This document shows, piece after piece, positions 34,576 through 42,120 of a stretch of 64,000 bases of DNA. Source of the DNA: Streptomyces canus 299MFChir4.1 (GTDB lineage: Bacteria; Actinomycetota; Actinomycetes; Streptomycetales; Streptomycetaceae); assembly GCF_000383615.1 (NCBI RefSeq), contig NZ_KB911583.1, positions 124,001 to 188,000 on the forward strand, written 5' to 3'. Both the position numbers and the translations under genes were made by a program. The notes below the pieces were generated by a model. The model made no database searches. It was not told the DNA's origin and saw nothing but the letters and a program-made list of their open reading frames with translations. The number at the start of each line of letters is the position of its first letter. Positions within the stretch are counted from its first letter, which is position 1.

Positions 34576-37275
34576 ATGACCTGCCGAGACATGGTGGTGA
34601 GCGCCGTGGTCACAGGTGACAGGAACACCGCGCATCCGGCCGCAGGCCGGGTGGATCCGCTCGGGGACCCGTTCTTGCGTACACGATTCGCGGTGCCGTC
34701 CAGGCCCGCCACGTTCCTGCCCCGCCGACGCCTGACCCAGCACCTGGCAGAGGGCCTCCGGACGCCGCTGACCATGGTGAACGGTTCGGCCGGCGCGGGG
34801 AAGACCCTGTTGGTCGCCGACTGGACCGCGAACCTCGACCGGCCTGTCGCCTGGCTCACCGTCGAGGCGGAGAAACAGCGCCCCGGCACGTTCTGGGCGT
34901 ACTTCCTCCAGGCTCTCAGCGCCTGTGGCACTCCGCTGTCCGACCGGGTCCACTGCCCGGCGGACCCGAACCGGGTGAGCCGCAAGGTGCTGTCGGAGAT
35001 CGCCGAGGACCTGGTCGGACGCGACCCGGCCCCGATCGTCGTGCTCGACGAGTTCGACCGGGTGAGCGCGTCCGAGGTGGCGGAGCAGCTGGAGTTCGTG
35101 CTGCAGCACGCCGGATCCGGGCTGCGTCTGATCCTCGTCACCCGCAACGAACCGATGCTCTCCCTGCACCGCTACCGAGCCGCCGGAACCCTGACGGAGA
35201 TCCGTGACGCCGAGCTCGCCCTGAACCCCGAGGAGGCCGCGGCGCTCCTGGAACTGCACGGACTCAGCCTGCCCGCCGACGCGGTGCGCTCCCTCGTGGA
35301 GCGCACCCGCGGCTGGGCCGCCGGGCTGCGGCTGTGCGCCCTGGCCGCGCAGGAGAGCCCGGACCCGGAGAGGTACCTCAAGGAGTTCGAGGCAGACCAC
35401 AGCACGGTCGCCGACTTCCTGCTGGCGGAGGTGCTCAGACGCCAGCCGCCGGCGACGCAGGACCTGCTGCTGCGCGTCAGCGTCCTGGACCGCTTCTGTC
35501 CCGACCTGGTGAACCGGCTGACCCACCGGACCGATGCCGCACTCATCCTGGCCGAGCTGCACCGCGACAACGCCTTCGTCGAACAGCTGGGACAGGGGTG
35601 GTACCGCCTGCATCCGTTGTTCGGCGAGATACTCCAGACCCATCTCCGGGTGCGCCACCCCGGTCTCGAACCCGATCTGCACCGGTCGGCGGCCCAGTGG
35701 ATGCGGCGCCGCGGCGCCCTTCCGGAGGCACTCGCCCACGGAGCCGCCGCCGACGACTGGGGCTTCACCGCCGCCGCTGTCGTCGACGACCTCGCGATCG
35801 GACAGTTCTTCACCGGTCTGCGCTCCGACGACCTGAACGAGCTGTTCTCCCGGATGGGGCCCGAGGCCACGGGCCCCGCGACCGAGCTCGTCCGGGCGGC
35901 TCGCGATCTCGCCCACAGCGAGCTCGACCGGGGTGTGGCCCACCTGCACCACGTCGAGGCATGGCTGTCGGCCGAAACGGAAGATCCGGCGGCCGCCCAG
36001 CTGAGCTGGGCCTTCCTGGAGGCGGTGGCCGCCCGGCTGACCGGTTCTCCCGCACGGGCCGAACAGGCCGCCGAGACCGCCGACGAGGTACGGCAGGATG
36101 TCCCCCCGCACCTCCTGGACAAACACCCCGAACTGTCCGCCCTGCTGCTGACCCATCTGGGCTCCACTCGTCTGTGGGCCGGACGCTACGAGGACGCGAG
36201 GGCCGCGCTGTCCGAGGCGGCCGACTGTCCCGGCGGGATCCTGACGGTGCTGCCCCGAGAGGAGTCGATGGGCCACCTGGCGTTGATCGACTACCTGGAC
36301 GGCTGGCCCGGCAGGGCCGAGCACCAGGCCCTCGCGGCGATGACCGAGACGGAGCGGTTCAGCCTTCCGCAGCCCGCCGGCTCCGGCATCGAACGGCTGG
36401 TGCTGGCCGCCGTGGCGGTCGACCGCCACGAACTGGGCCGGGCCCAGGCCCTCCTCGACGAGGCCGACGAGCTCGACCTCGACACCCAGGACCCGGTGAA
36501 GGCCGCCGGGCGGGCGATCGCCACGTCCCGGCTCCACCTGGCACGGGGCAACGCGCGAGCGGCCATGGAGTCGGTGACCCCGGCCCTGAACACCGCCGTC
36601 GCCTCACCCTGGGCGGACAGCCTGGAGCGGCTGGTCACCTCCGCCGTCCATCTGGCCGAGGGGCGGTCCGAGACGGCCGCCGAAGTGCTCCGGCACCTGC
36701 CGGACGACCAGCCGACCTGGACGGTGGAAGCCGCGCGCATCCAGCTCGCCGCGGGCAGGACGCGCGCCGCGATCGACCTTCTCGACAGCGTGCCCGCCGA
36801 GAGCCGGCCGGGGCCCGCGGTGACCGTGCGGGCGGCGCTGGTGAGAGCTCAGGCCGCACAGGTGGCGGGTGACACCGAGACAGCCCGCAGGTTCGTCGCG
36901 CAGGCCCTTCTGCTCGCCCGGCGCGAACGGCTGCGCCGCCCCTTCCTCGACGCCGGGCGCTGGATCAGGCCGCTGCTGGCCACGGCGCCCCTGCGGTCAC
37001 TGGCCGCCGAATGGCTCGTGCCCGGCCCCGTATCCGGCAACGGACCGGGCGCGGCCGGCCCGCGCCCCGCGCCGATCGTCGTGCAGGAGCTGAGCGAGCG
37101 CGAGCGCGACGTCCTGCAACGGCTGGCGCAGATGATGTCGACGGAGGAAATCGCCGTGGACCTGTACCTCTCGGTGAACACGGTGAAGACCCACCTCAAG
37201 AGCCTGTACCGGAAGCTGGCCGTGAACCGCCGCAGCGAGGCGGTGCACCGCGCACGGGACATGCGGCTCCTGTGA
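34576..37275 (+). CDS. LAL-type (MalT-like) LuxR-family ATP-binding regulator
   Basis: The protein (about 899 aa) has a P-loop MVNGSAGAGKTLLVADW near residue 71, Walker B-like PIVVLDEFDRV, a long helical TPR-like middle, and a C-terminal LuxR helix-turn-helix (LSERERDVLQRLAQMMSTEEIAVDLYLSVNTVKTHLKSLYRKLAV). This is the MalT/STAND architecture, an ATP- and ligand-gated activator. ATG 34576 has GGGAG 8 nt upstream. Starts further up would run into the tRNA terminator. GTG 34561 and ATG 34591 are possible. It lies just upstream of the genes carrying the TCACC-N7-GGTGA element and is a candidate for their activator. Confidence 0.9.
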   Translation: MTCRDMVVSAVVTGDRNTAHPAAGRVDPLGDPFLRTRFAVPSRPATFLPRRRLTQHLAEGLRTPLTMVNGSAGAGKTLLVADWTANLDRPVAWLTVEAEKQRPGTFWAYFLQALSACGTPLSDRVHCPADPNRVSRKVLSEIAEDLVGRDPAPIVVLDEFDRVSASEVAEQLEFVLQHAGSGLRLILVTRNEPMLSLHRYRAAGTLTEIRDAELALNPEEAAALLELHGLSLPADAVRSLVERTRGWAAGLRLCALAAQESPDPERYLKEFEADHSTVADFLLAEVLRRQPPATQDLLLRVSVLDRFCPDLVNRLTHRTDAALILAELHRDNAFVEQLGQGWYRLHPLFGEILQTHLRVRHPGLEPDLHRSAAQWMRRRGALPEALAHGAAADDWGFTAAAVVDDLAIGQFFTGLRSDDLNELFSRMGPEATGPATELVRAARDLAHSELDRGVAHLHHVEAWLSAETEDPAAAQLSWAFLEAVAARLTGSPARAEQAAETADEVRQDVPPHLLDKHPELSALLLTHLGSTRLWAGRYEDARAALSEAADCPGGILTVLPREESMGHLALIDYLDGWPGRAEHQALAAMTETERFSLPQPAGSGIERLVLAAVAVDRHELGRAQALLDEADELDLDTQDPVKAAGRAIATSRLHLARGNARAAMESVTPALNTAVASPWADSLERLVTSAVHLAEGRSETAAEVLRHLPDDQPTWTVEAARIQLAAGRTRAAIDLLDSVPAESRPGPAVTVRAALVRAQAAQVAGDTETARRFVAQALLLARRERLRRPFLDAGRWIRPLLATAPLRSLAAEWLVPGPVSGNGPGAAGPRPAPIVVQELSERERDVLQRLAQMMSTEEIAVDLYLSVNTVKTHLKSLYRKLAVNRRSEAVHRARDMRLL

Positions 37276-37287
37276 GGACACTCCAGG

Positions 37288-37304
37288 TCGCCCGCGGCGG
37301 GTGA
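37288..37304. promoter_or_regulatory. 17-bp palindrome TCACC-N7-GGTGA, copy 1 (one mismatch)
   Basis: TCGCCCGCGGCGGGTGA lies in the gap after the LAL gene, 82 nt before the MFS ATG at 37387. It differs from the consensus at one arm position. Three better copies occur at 39583, 40171 and 41024 at similar distances from their genes. Confidence 0.45.
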
Positions 37305-37386
37305 GGCGCCGGCCGCCCCGCTGCGCTGACATGGAGGAGCGGCCGCCTCCACTGCCGCCGCGAACCGACTTGGCGAGGTGGTCACC

Positions 37387-39018
37387 ATGAGGCGATGGCG
37401 CGCACTGATCGTCCTGGGGACGGCTCAGTTCCTGATGGTCCTGGACACCTCGGTCATGAACGTGTCGATCAGCCAGCTGGTCGAGGACTTCGACACCGAG
37501 GTCACCACCATCCAGGCCGTCATCACCCTGTACGCGCTGGTCATGGCCGCGTTCATGGTCATCGGCGGCAGGCTCGGCGACATCCTGGGTCGGCGCCGCC
37601 TCTTCTTCCTCGGACTGATGGTGTACGGCACGGGTTCGGCCCTGACCGCGCTGGCCCCCACCGTGTGGGTCCTCGCCCTCGGCTGGTCCGTCATCGAGGG
37701 GCTCGGCGCCGCCATGGTGCTGCCCGCCATGGCCGCCCTGGTCGCGGAGTCGTATCGCGGGCCGGACCGGGCCGTCGCCTACGGTGTCATCGGCGGCCTC
37801 GCCGGCGCGGGGATCGCGGTCGGGCCGCTTCTCGGCGGCTGGGTGACCACCTATCTCACATGGCGGCTGGTCTTCGCGGGGGAGGTCGTGGTCGTCGTGG
37901 CCGTGCTGTGCTGCCGACGGGTGATCACCGAGTCCCGCCCCACCGGGCCACATCCCCGTCTCGACGGAGTCGGTGCCGTGCTGTCGGCCGCCGGGCTGGG
38001 ACTGGGTGTGCTCGGTGTGCTGCAGAGCAGCACCTGGGGCTGGGTCTCGCCCCGCAACCCGCCCTTCACCGTCCTGGGGTTCTCCCCGACTCTCTTCGTC
38101 GTCGGTGCCGGAGTGGCGGTCCTCGCCCTCTTCGTCCGCTGGGAGCGGCGGCGCGACGCCCGGGGTGCCGACCCTCTCGTGCACCTGCCCCTGCTGGAAC
38201 GCCCGGCTCTGCGCTCCGGTCTGATGACCCTGCTGGGCCAGAACCTCATCCTGCTGGGCCTGTTCTTCGTGATCCCGCTGTACCTGCAGGTCGTGCAGGG
38301 CTTCGACGCGTTCGAGACGGGACTTCGTCTGCTGCCGGTGTCCATCACCATGCTCGTGGCCTCCCTGCTCGCCTCCTCGCTGGGACGGGCCGTCGGACCG
38401 CGCAGGATCGTCCGGCTGGCCCTCGCCACCCTGGCGGTCGCCGTCGTGTGGCTGCTCGCCACCATCGACCCCGTCATCGACGACGCGCAGTTCGCCGGAG
38501 CCATGGCCCTGGTGGGCGTGGGCACCGGCCTGCTCGCCTCGCAGCTGGGCAACGTCGTCCAGTCCAGCGTCGGCGAGGAGGAGCGCAGCGAGGTCGGCGG
38601 TCTTCAGTTCACGGCGCAGAACCTGGGCTCCGCGCTGGGCACGGCACTGATCGGGTCGATCCTCCTCGGTGCGCTGGCGCATGCCTTCACCGCCCAGGTC
38701 GAGGACGATCCACGGCTCTCCGAGGAGGCCCGCACGCAGACCGGTGTGGCCCTCGAGTCCGGCATCTCCTTCGTCACCACCGACCAGGTGCGCTCCGCGG
38801 CGGCGGACGCCGGCCTGCCGCCCTCCGAGGTCGACGCCATCGCGGACTCCTACGCCTCCGCGCAGCTCGACGGTCTCAAGGCCGCGATCCTCGCCACCGG
38901 CGGCGTCACGCTGGCCAGTTTCCTCGTCACACCGAACCTCCCGGGCGGCGGGAAGAGCCGTACCGGAGCCCGGGGGAAGACCGCGGCACCGGCCCCGTCG
39001 GCCGGGCCGGCGAGCTGA
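37387..39018 (+). CDS. MFS exporter, DHA2 (EmrB/QacA) type
   Basis: The 543-aa protein has about 14 hydrophobic helices with LIVLGTAQFLMVLDTSVMNVSISQLVEDF (typical EmrB start), VIGGRLGDILGRRRLF (motif A) and GVLQSSTWGWVSP. A large C-terminal loop precedes the last helix. A GTG at 37378 is an in-frame alternative start. It follows the LAL regulator by 111 bp and has the first palindrome copy upstream. The product probably exports a small molecule. No local repressor is present. Confidence 0.88.
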   Translation: MRRWRALIVLGTAQFLMVLDTSVMNVSISQLVEDFDTEVTTIQAVITLYALVMAAFMVIGGRLGDILGRRRLFFLGLMVYGTGSALTALAPTVWVLALGWSVIEGLGAAMVLPAMAALVAESYRGPDRAVAYGVIGGLAGAGIAVGPLLGGWVTTYLTWRLVFAGEVVVVVAVLCCRRVITESRPTGPHPRLDGVGAVLSAAGLGLGVLGVLQSSTWGWVSPRNPPFTVLGFSPTLFVVGAGVAVLALFVRWERRRDARGADPLVHLPLLERPALRSGLMTLLGQNLILLGLFFVIPLYLQVVQGFDAFETGLRLLPVSITMLVASLLASSLGRAVGPRRIVRLALATLAVAVVWLLATIDPVIDDAQFAGAMALVGVGTGLLASQLGNVVQSSVGEEERSEVGGLQFTAQNLGSALGTALIGSILLGALAHAFTAQVEDDPRLSEEARTQTGVALESGISFVTTDQVRSAAADAGLPPSEVDAIADSYASAQLDGLKAAILATGGVTLASFLVTPNLPGGGKSRTGARGKTAAPAPSAGPAS

Positions 39019-39034
39019 TCCACAGGGAGCACCG

Positions 39035-39553
39035 ATGTCCACGACCGACCACCCGACGGTTCGCGGGACCGACAGCGAGCGCCGGGCCCGCGCCGACTAC
39101 ACCGGCGGCGTCTACGGATCCATGCTCGCGGCCTCCGTGGTGATCGGCGCCGGCGCCCTGGGCTCGTTCCCGCGCCTGGAACTGGTGGTGTTGTTGCTGC
39201 TCACCGGGGTGGCGTTCTGGATCGCCCATGTGCACGCCCAGCTGTTCGGCGCGCGGCTGGCACAGCAGCCGCTCGACCGTCACGTCGTCTTCCACGCGTG
39301 CCGTGAGGAGTGGCCGATCGTCAAGGCCGCCGTACCGCCGGCCGTGGCGGTGGCCGTCAGCCCGCTGCTGGGCCTGGACGTGCAGGGCGCCCTGTGGCTG
39401 GCGCTCTCCGTCGCGGTGGCCGGGCAGGTGGCGTGGTCCGTGGCCGCGGCCCGTCGTGCTCACGCCACCTGGCGGCTGGTCGCCGTCACCGCCTCGGTCA
39501 ACCTTCTGCTCGGCCTGCTGATCATCTCCTTCAAGGTGTTCCTGAAGCACTGA
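39035..39553 (+). CDS. Integral membrane protein of unknown function (GGVYGS family)
   Basis: The 172-aa protein has five hydrophobic segments and the family features YTGGVYGSMLAASVVIG, EEWPIVKAAVPPAVAVAV and a basic C-terminus LLIISFKVFLKH. It is a paralogue of the protein encoded at 25590-26144. AGGGAG precedes the ATG, and it lies 16 bp after the MFS gene, so the two are probably co-transcribed. Confidence 0.8.
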   Translation: MSTTDHPTVRGTDSERRARADYTGGVYGSMLAASVVIGAGALGSFPRLELVVLLLLTGVAFWIAHVHAQLFGARLAQQPLDRHVVFHACREEWPIVKAAVPPAVAVAVSPLLGLDVQGALWLALSVAVAGQVAWSVAAARRAHATWRLVAVTASVNLLLGLLIISFKVFLKH

Positions 39554-39582
39554 CCGGGCCGGCGGAGCCGACGGAGGGCGGA

Positions 39583-39599
39583 TCACCTTCGCAGGGTGA
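39583..39599. promoter_or_regulatory. 17-bp palindrome TCACC-N7-GGTGA, copy 2
   Basis: TCACCTTCGCAGGGTGA ends 80 nt before the ATG of the small gene at 39680. It matches the arms of the other copies exactly. Confidence 0.55.
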
Positions 39600-39679
39600 G
39601 GCCGCCGGGCAGGCTCCGAGGGGACCATCGCAGAACAGGGCACAGACAGCCTTCCCGGCAGCCCGCGGGAGTACAGCCC

Positions 39680-39880
39680 ATGCGTTACGAGATCCGCATC
39701 GACGGACACATGTCGGACATCCTGACCGAAGCCTTTCCCGAGCTGGAACACGTGGTCATGTCCGGGCAGACCGTCCTGTTCGGCTCCGTCGTCGACGAGG
39801 CGCAGCTGTTCGGTCTGCTGGCCCGTTGCCAGTCGCTGGGCCTGCGCGTGGTGGAGATGCGGCGGATGCCCGACGACTGA
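39680..39880 (+). CDS. Small conserved-looking protein, 66 aa, unknown function
   Basis: The product begins MRYEIRIDGHMSDILTEAFP and continues with balanced codon use and an amphipathic alpha/beta pattern ending EMRRMPDD. It has no membrane segment or cysteine. The third-position G/C bias and a palindrome upstream support a real gene. The fold resembles a small ferredoxin-like beta-alpha-beta unit by eye only, and I assign no function. A GGGAG is 9 nt upstream of the ATG. Confidence 0.7.
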   Translation: MRYEIRIDGHMSDILTEAFPELEHVVMSGQTVLFGSVVDEAQLFGLLARCQSLGLRVVEMRRMPDD

Positions 39881-40286
39881 GCGGGCGTGGCCCGCCCCGA
39901 GGCTCACCGGCGCCCAGGCAGGCGGCGATGGCCATGGGATCGCCGGAGCGGGCGTGGGCCCCGGCCGACGAGGAACCGAACAGCCGGGCCAACAGCCCGA
40001 GCAGGCCCGGGTCCATGGCCTCCGGCCGGGCGATGCCCGAAAGAGGTGCACGGGCACGGACGCCGGTGCCGACCGCCGCCTGTTCGCCGGGCGGCAGCGA
40101 TGACGAGGACCGGCATCACGACCGGCGCCCACCTCGGTTCCCGGCCCACTGGCACGGCCCGTGGCGCGGATCACCCGTGACGGGTGACCCGGCCGTGGAC
40201 CGTGCGCGGGACGCTGGGCCGCGTGAGGGCCTCCGTACCGCCCGGGCGGTGCTGGGACGACCCATCCGACGGGGCGAGGAGGAACC
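39881..40286. other. Intergenic region carrying palindrome copy 3 only
   Basis: The 406-bp gap has overlapping open frames on both strands, but their translations are compositionally biased and resemble nothing. The one clear signal is the palindrome at 40171-40187. Confidence 0.45.
40171..40187. promoter_or_regulatory. 17-bp palindrome TCACC-N7-GGTGA, copy 3
   Basis: TCACCCGTGACGGGTGA is perfect over 8+1+8 bases and lies 99 nt before the HdeD-like ATG. ACGCTG occurs 24 nt after its end, as it does after copy 4. Confidence 0.6.
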
Positions 40287-40949
40287 ATGACCGTGCCGCG
40301 TGGATCGGCACCGCCCACCGCACCGGAGCGCGACCCCTACGGCGGCGCCTCCGATCGCATGGCCGGCGGCGCGGACGTACTGGGGCGGCTCGGCCGTTCC
40401 TGGACCTGGATCCTCGGGTCCGCGATCGCCACGCTCGTGCCGGGCGTCCTCGTGCTGGTCTGGCCGGACGAGACCCTGCAGGTCCTCGCCGTCCTCATCG
40501 GCCTGTACCTGCTCGTGACCGGAGCGTTCCGGTTCGTCGCCGTCTTCGCCCGGGGCACGTCCGGCGAACGGCTCCCCGGTCTGCTCATCGCCGTGCTCTA
40601 CGTCCTTGCCGGGGTGCTGTGTCTGCGCAATCCGCTCCAGACCATCGCCGCGCTCTCCCTGATCGTCGGAGTGGTCTGGCTGGTGTCCGGGATCCTCACC
40701 CTCTACACGGCGATCGCCACCGAGGACCTGCCGCACCGTGCCTTCGTGGTGGGCGTGGCGGTGATCGGCATCGTCGCCGGGATCGTGGTGCTGGCCCTGC
40801 CGGCCGAGTCGGCCCGTGCGCTGACCCGGCTGCTCGGCCTGTGGCTCGTCCTGCTCGGCCTGTTCGAGCTCGTGCTCGCCCTCGCCTGGCGGGCCGCGCT
40901 GCGCAGGTCGGGCCTCACGGACCGCCAGGAGGCACCGGCGGACGTCTGA
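40287..40949 (+). CDS. HdeD-family (DUF308) membrane protein
   Basis: The 220-aa protein has six hydrophobic helices in repeated pairs (WTWILGSAIATLVPGVLVLVWP, LAVLIGLYLLVTGAFRF, LPGLLIAVLYVLAGVLCLRNP), characteristic of DUF308/HdeD proteins, a family named for an acid-resistance protein of E. coli. AGGAGG precedes the ATG. It belongs to a set of small membrane-protein genes sharing the 17-bp palindrome, which hints at a stress regulon. Its biochemical role is unknown. Confidence 0.85.
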   Translation: MTVPRGSAPPTAPERDPYGGASDRMAGGADVLGRLGRSWTWILGSAIATLVPGVLVLVWPDETLQVLAVLIGLYLLVTGAFRFVAVFARGTSGERLPGLLIAVLYVLAGVLCLRNPLQTIAALSLIVGVVWLVSGILTLYTAIATEDLPHRAFVVGVAVIGIVAGIVVLALPAESARALTRLLGLWLVLLGLFELVLALAWRAALRRSGLTDRQEAPADV

Positions 40950-41023
40950 GACGGAACCCGGCACCGCACAGCCCGCGTTCTGCTGGGCCGTGCTCCGACA
41001 ACCGACCCGGCCGGGGTGCCCGC

Positions 41024-41040
41024 TCACCCGCGCCGGGTGA
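41024..41040. promoter_or_regulatory. 17-bp palindrome TCACC-N7-GGTGA, copy 4
   Basis: TCACCCGCGCCGGGTGA ends 79 nt before the ATG at 41120. ACGCTG follows at the same 24-nt distance as in copy 3. Confidence 0.6.
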
Positions 41041-41119
41041 AGCGCCCGCTTCTTGCCGTGGGCACGCTGAGGACGGCAGACAGGCGGCCGGGCGAAGGCC
41101 CCGGACGGAGGAGACTGAC

Positions 41120-41578
41120 ATGAGTGCGTCCACGTACCTCGCGTACGACTATCCGCTGCTGAGCGTCTTCTGGTCCATGCTGTGGTTCTTCCTGTGGATC
41201 ATGTGGTTCGTCCTGCTCTTCCGGGTCGTCGTCGACATCTTCCGGGACGACGCCATGAGCGGCTGGGCCAAGGCCGGCTGGCTGGTGTTCACGATCGTCC
41301 TGCCCTTCCTGGGCGTCTTCGTCTACGTCATCGCCCGCGGCAAGCACATGGGCCGTCGTGAGGTCGCCCAGGCGCGGTCACAGCAGCAGGCCTTCGACTC
41401 GTACATCCGTGAGACCGCCAAGGGCGGCGGCAGCAGCGCCGACGAACTCGCCAAGCTCTCGGAGATCCGGGCCAAGGGCGACATCACGGACGCGGAGTTC
41501 GCCCGGGCGAAGGAGCTGGTCCTGAGCGGCCACGGGTCGGGGACATCCGCCGACGTCACCGCCACCTCCCGGCGCTGA
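41120..41578 (+). CDS. PLDc_N/SHOCT-domain membrane protein
   Basis: The 152-aa protein has two N-terminal hydrophobic helices (LLSVFWSMLWFFLWIMWFVLLF and AGWLVFTIVLPFLGVFVYVIARG, the PLDc_N pattern), a charged linker, and a C-terminal SHOCT-like motif (DELAKLSEIRAKGDITDAEFARAKELVL). GGAGGAG precedes the ATG. SHOCT proteins are common small actinobacterial membrane proteins of unclear function. It is followed after 31 bp by the DUF7144-like gene, so the two are likely co-transcribed from the promoter marked by palindrome copy 4. Confidence 0.85.
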   Translation: MSASTYLAYDYPLLSVFWSMLWFFLWIMWFVLLFRVVVDIFRDDAMSGWAKAGWLVFTIVLPFLGVFVYVIARGKHMGRREVAQARSQQQAFDSYIRETAKGGGSSADELAKLSEIRAKGDITDAEFARAKELVLSGHGSGTSADVTATSRR

Positions 41579-41609
41579 GCACGCCGACCGATCGAAACGA
41601 GGGGTAAGG

Positions 41610-42035
41610 ATGACCGCCACACACACCGCACACCGGTCCACGGCCAAGCAGGGCTGGGCCTCCGGGACGATGGTCTTCGCGGCCGTCATGCTGATGCTCG
41701 CCGGAGTGCTCGACATCTTCCGGGGCATCATGGCCATCGCCGAGGACGACGTCTTCGTCACGACGCGCAACTACGTCTTCCAGTTCGACCTGACCAGCTG
41801 GGGCTGGATCCACCTCGCCCTGGGAGTGATCGGCGTGCTGGTGAGCCTCGGGCTCTTCCGCGCGGCGACCTGGGCGCGGGTGACCGGGGTGGCCATCGCC
41901 GGACTCATCATCATCGAGAACTTCCTCGACCTGCCGTACTACCCGGTGTGGTCGGTCGTGATGATCGCGTTCTCCGGATTCGTCATCTGGGCCCTGTGCG
42001 TGGTCCGGCGCGACGACTCCTTCGCTTCGTTCTGA
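41610..42035 (+). CDS. DUF7144-like four-helix membrane protein
   Basis: The 141-aa protein has four hydrophobic helices, WASGTMVFAAVMLMLAGVLDIFRGI, then WGWIHLALGVIGVLVSLGLF, VTGVAIAGLIIIENFLDL and WSVVMIAFSGFVIWALC. This pattern is widespread in Streptomyces membrane proteins with no known function. GAGGGG precedes the ATG. It is the last gene of the run, ending 32 bp before a strong hairpin. Confidence 0.82.
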   Translation: MTATHTAHRSTAKQGWASGTMVFAAVMLMLAGVLDIFRGIMAIAEDDVFVTTRNYVFQFDLTSWGWIHLALGVIGVLVSLGLFRAATWARVTGVAIAGLIIIENFLDLPYYPVWSVVMIAFSGFVIWALCVVRRDDSFASF

Positions 42036-42066
42036 CCGTTGTGCTCGACGGTTCCGGCCGACGGAC

Positions 42067-42093
42067 CGGGCCGGGTGCACCGCACCCGGCCCG
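42067..42093. terminator. Bidirectional hairpin terminator
   Basis: A perfect 12-bp stem (CGGGCCGGGTGC with its complement) and a 3-nt loop lie between the convergent membrane-protein and GH59 genes and could stop transcription from both sides. Confidence 0.75.
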
Positions 42094-42120
42094 ATGCCGT
42101 ACGGGAGCCGCTCGCAGCGG

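Noticed and set aside
39756..40016. Minus-strand frame beginning MDPGLLGLLARLFG
   Set aside because: It overlaps the small gene at 39680-39880 in antisense, becomes Arg/Pro-rich after 40 residues and has no ribosome site.
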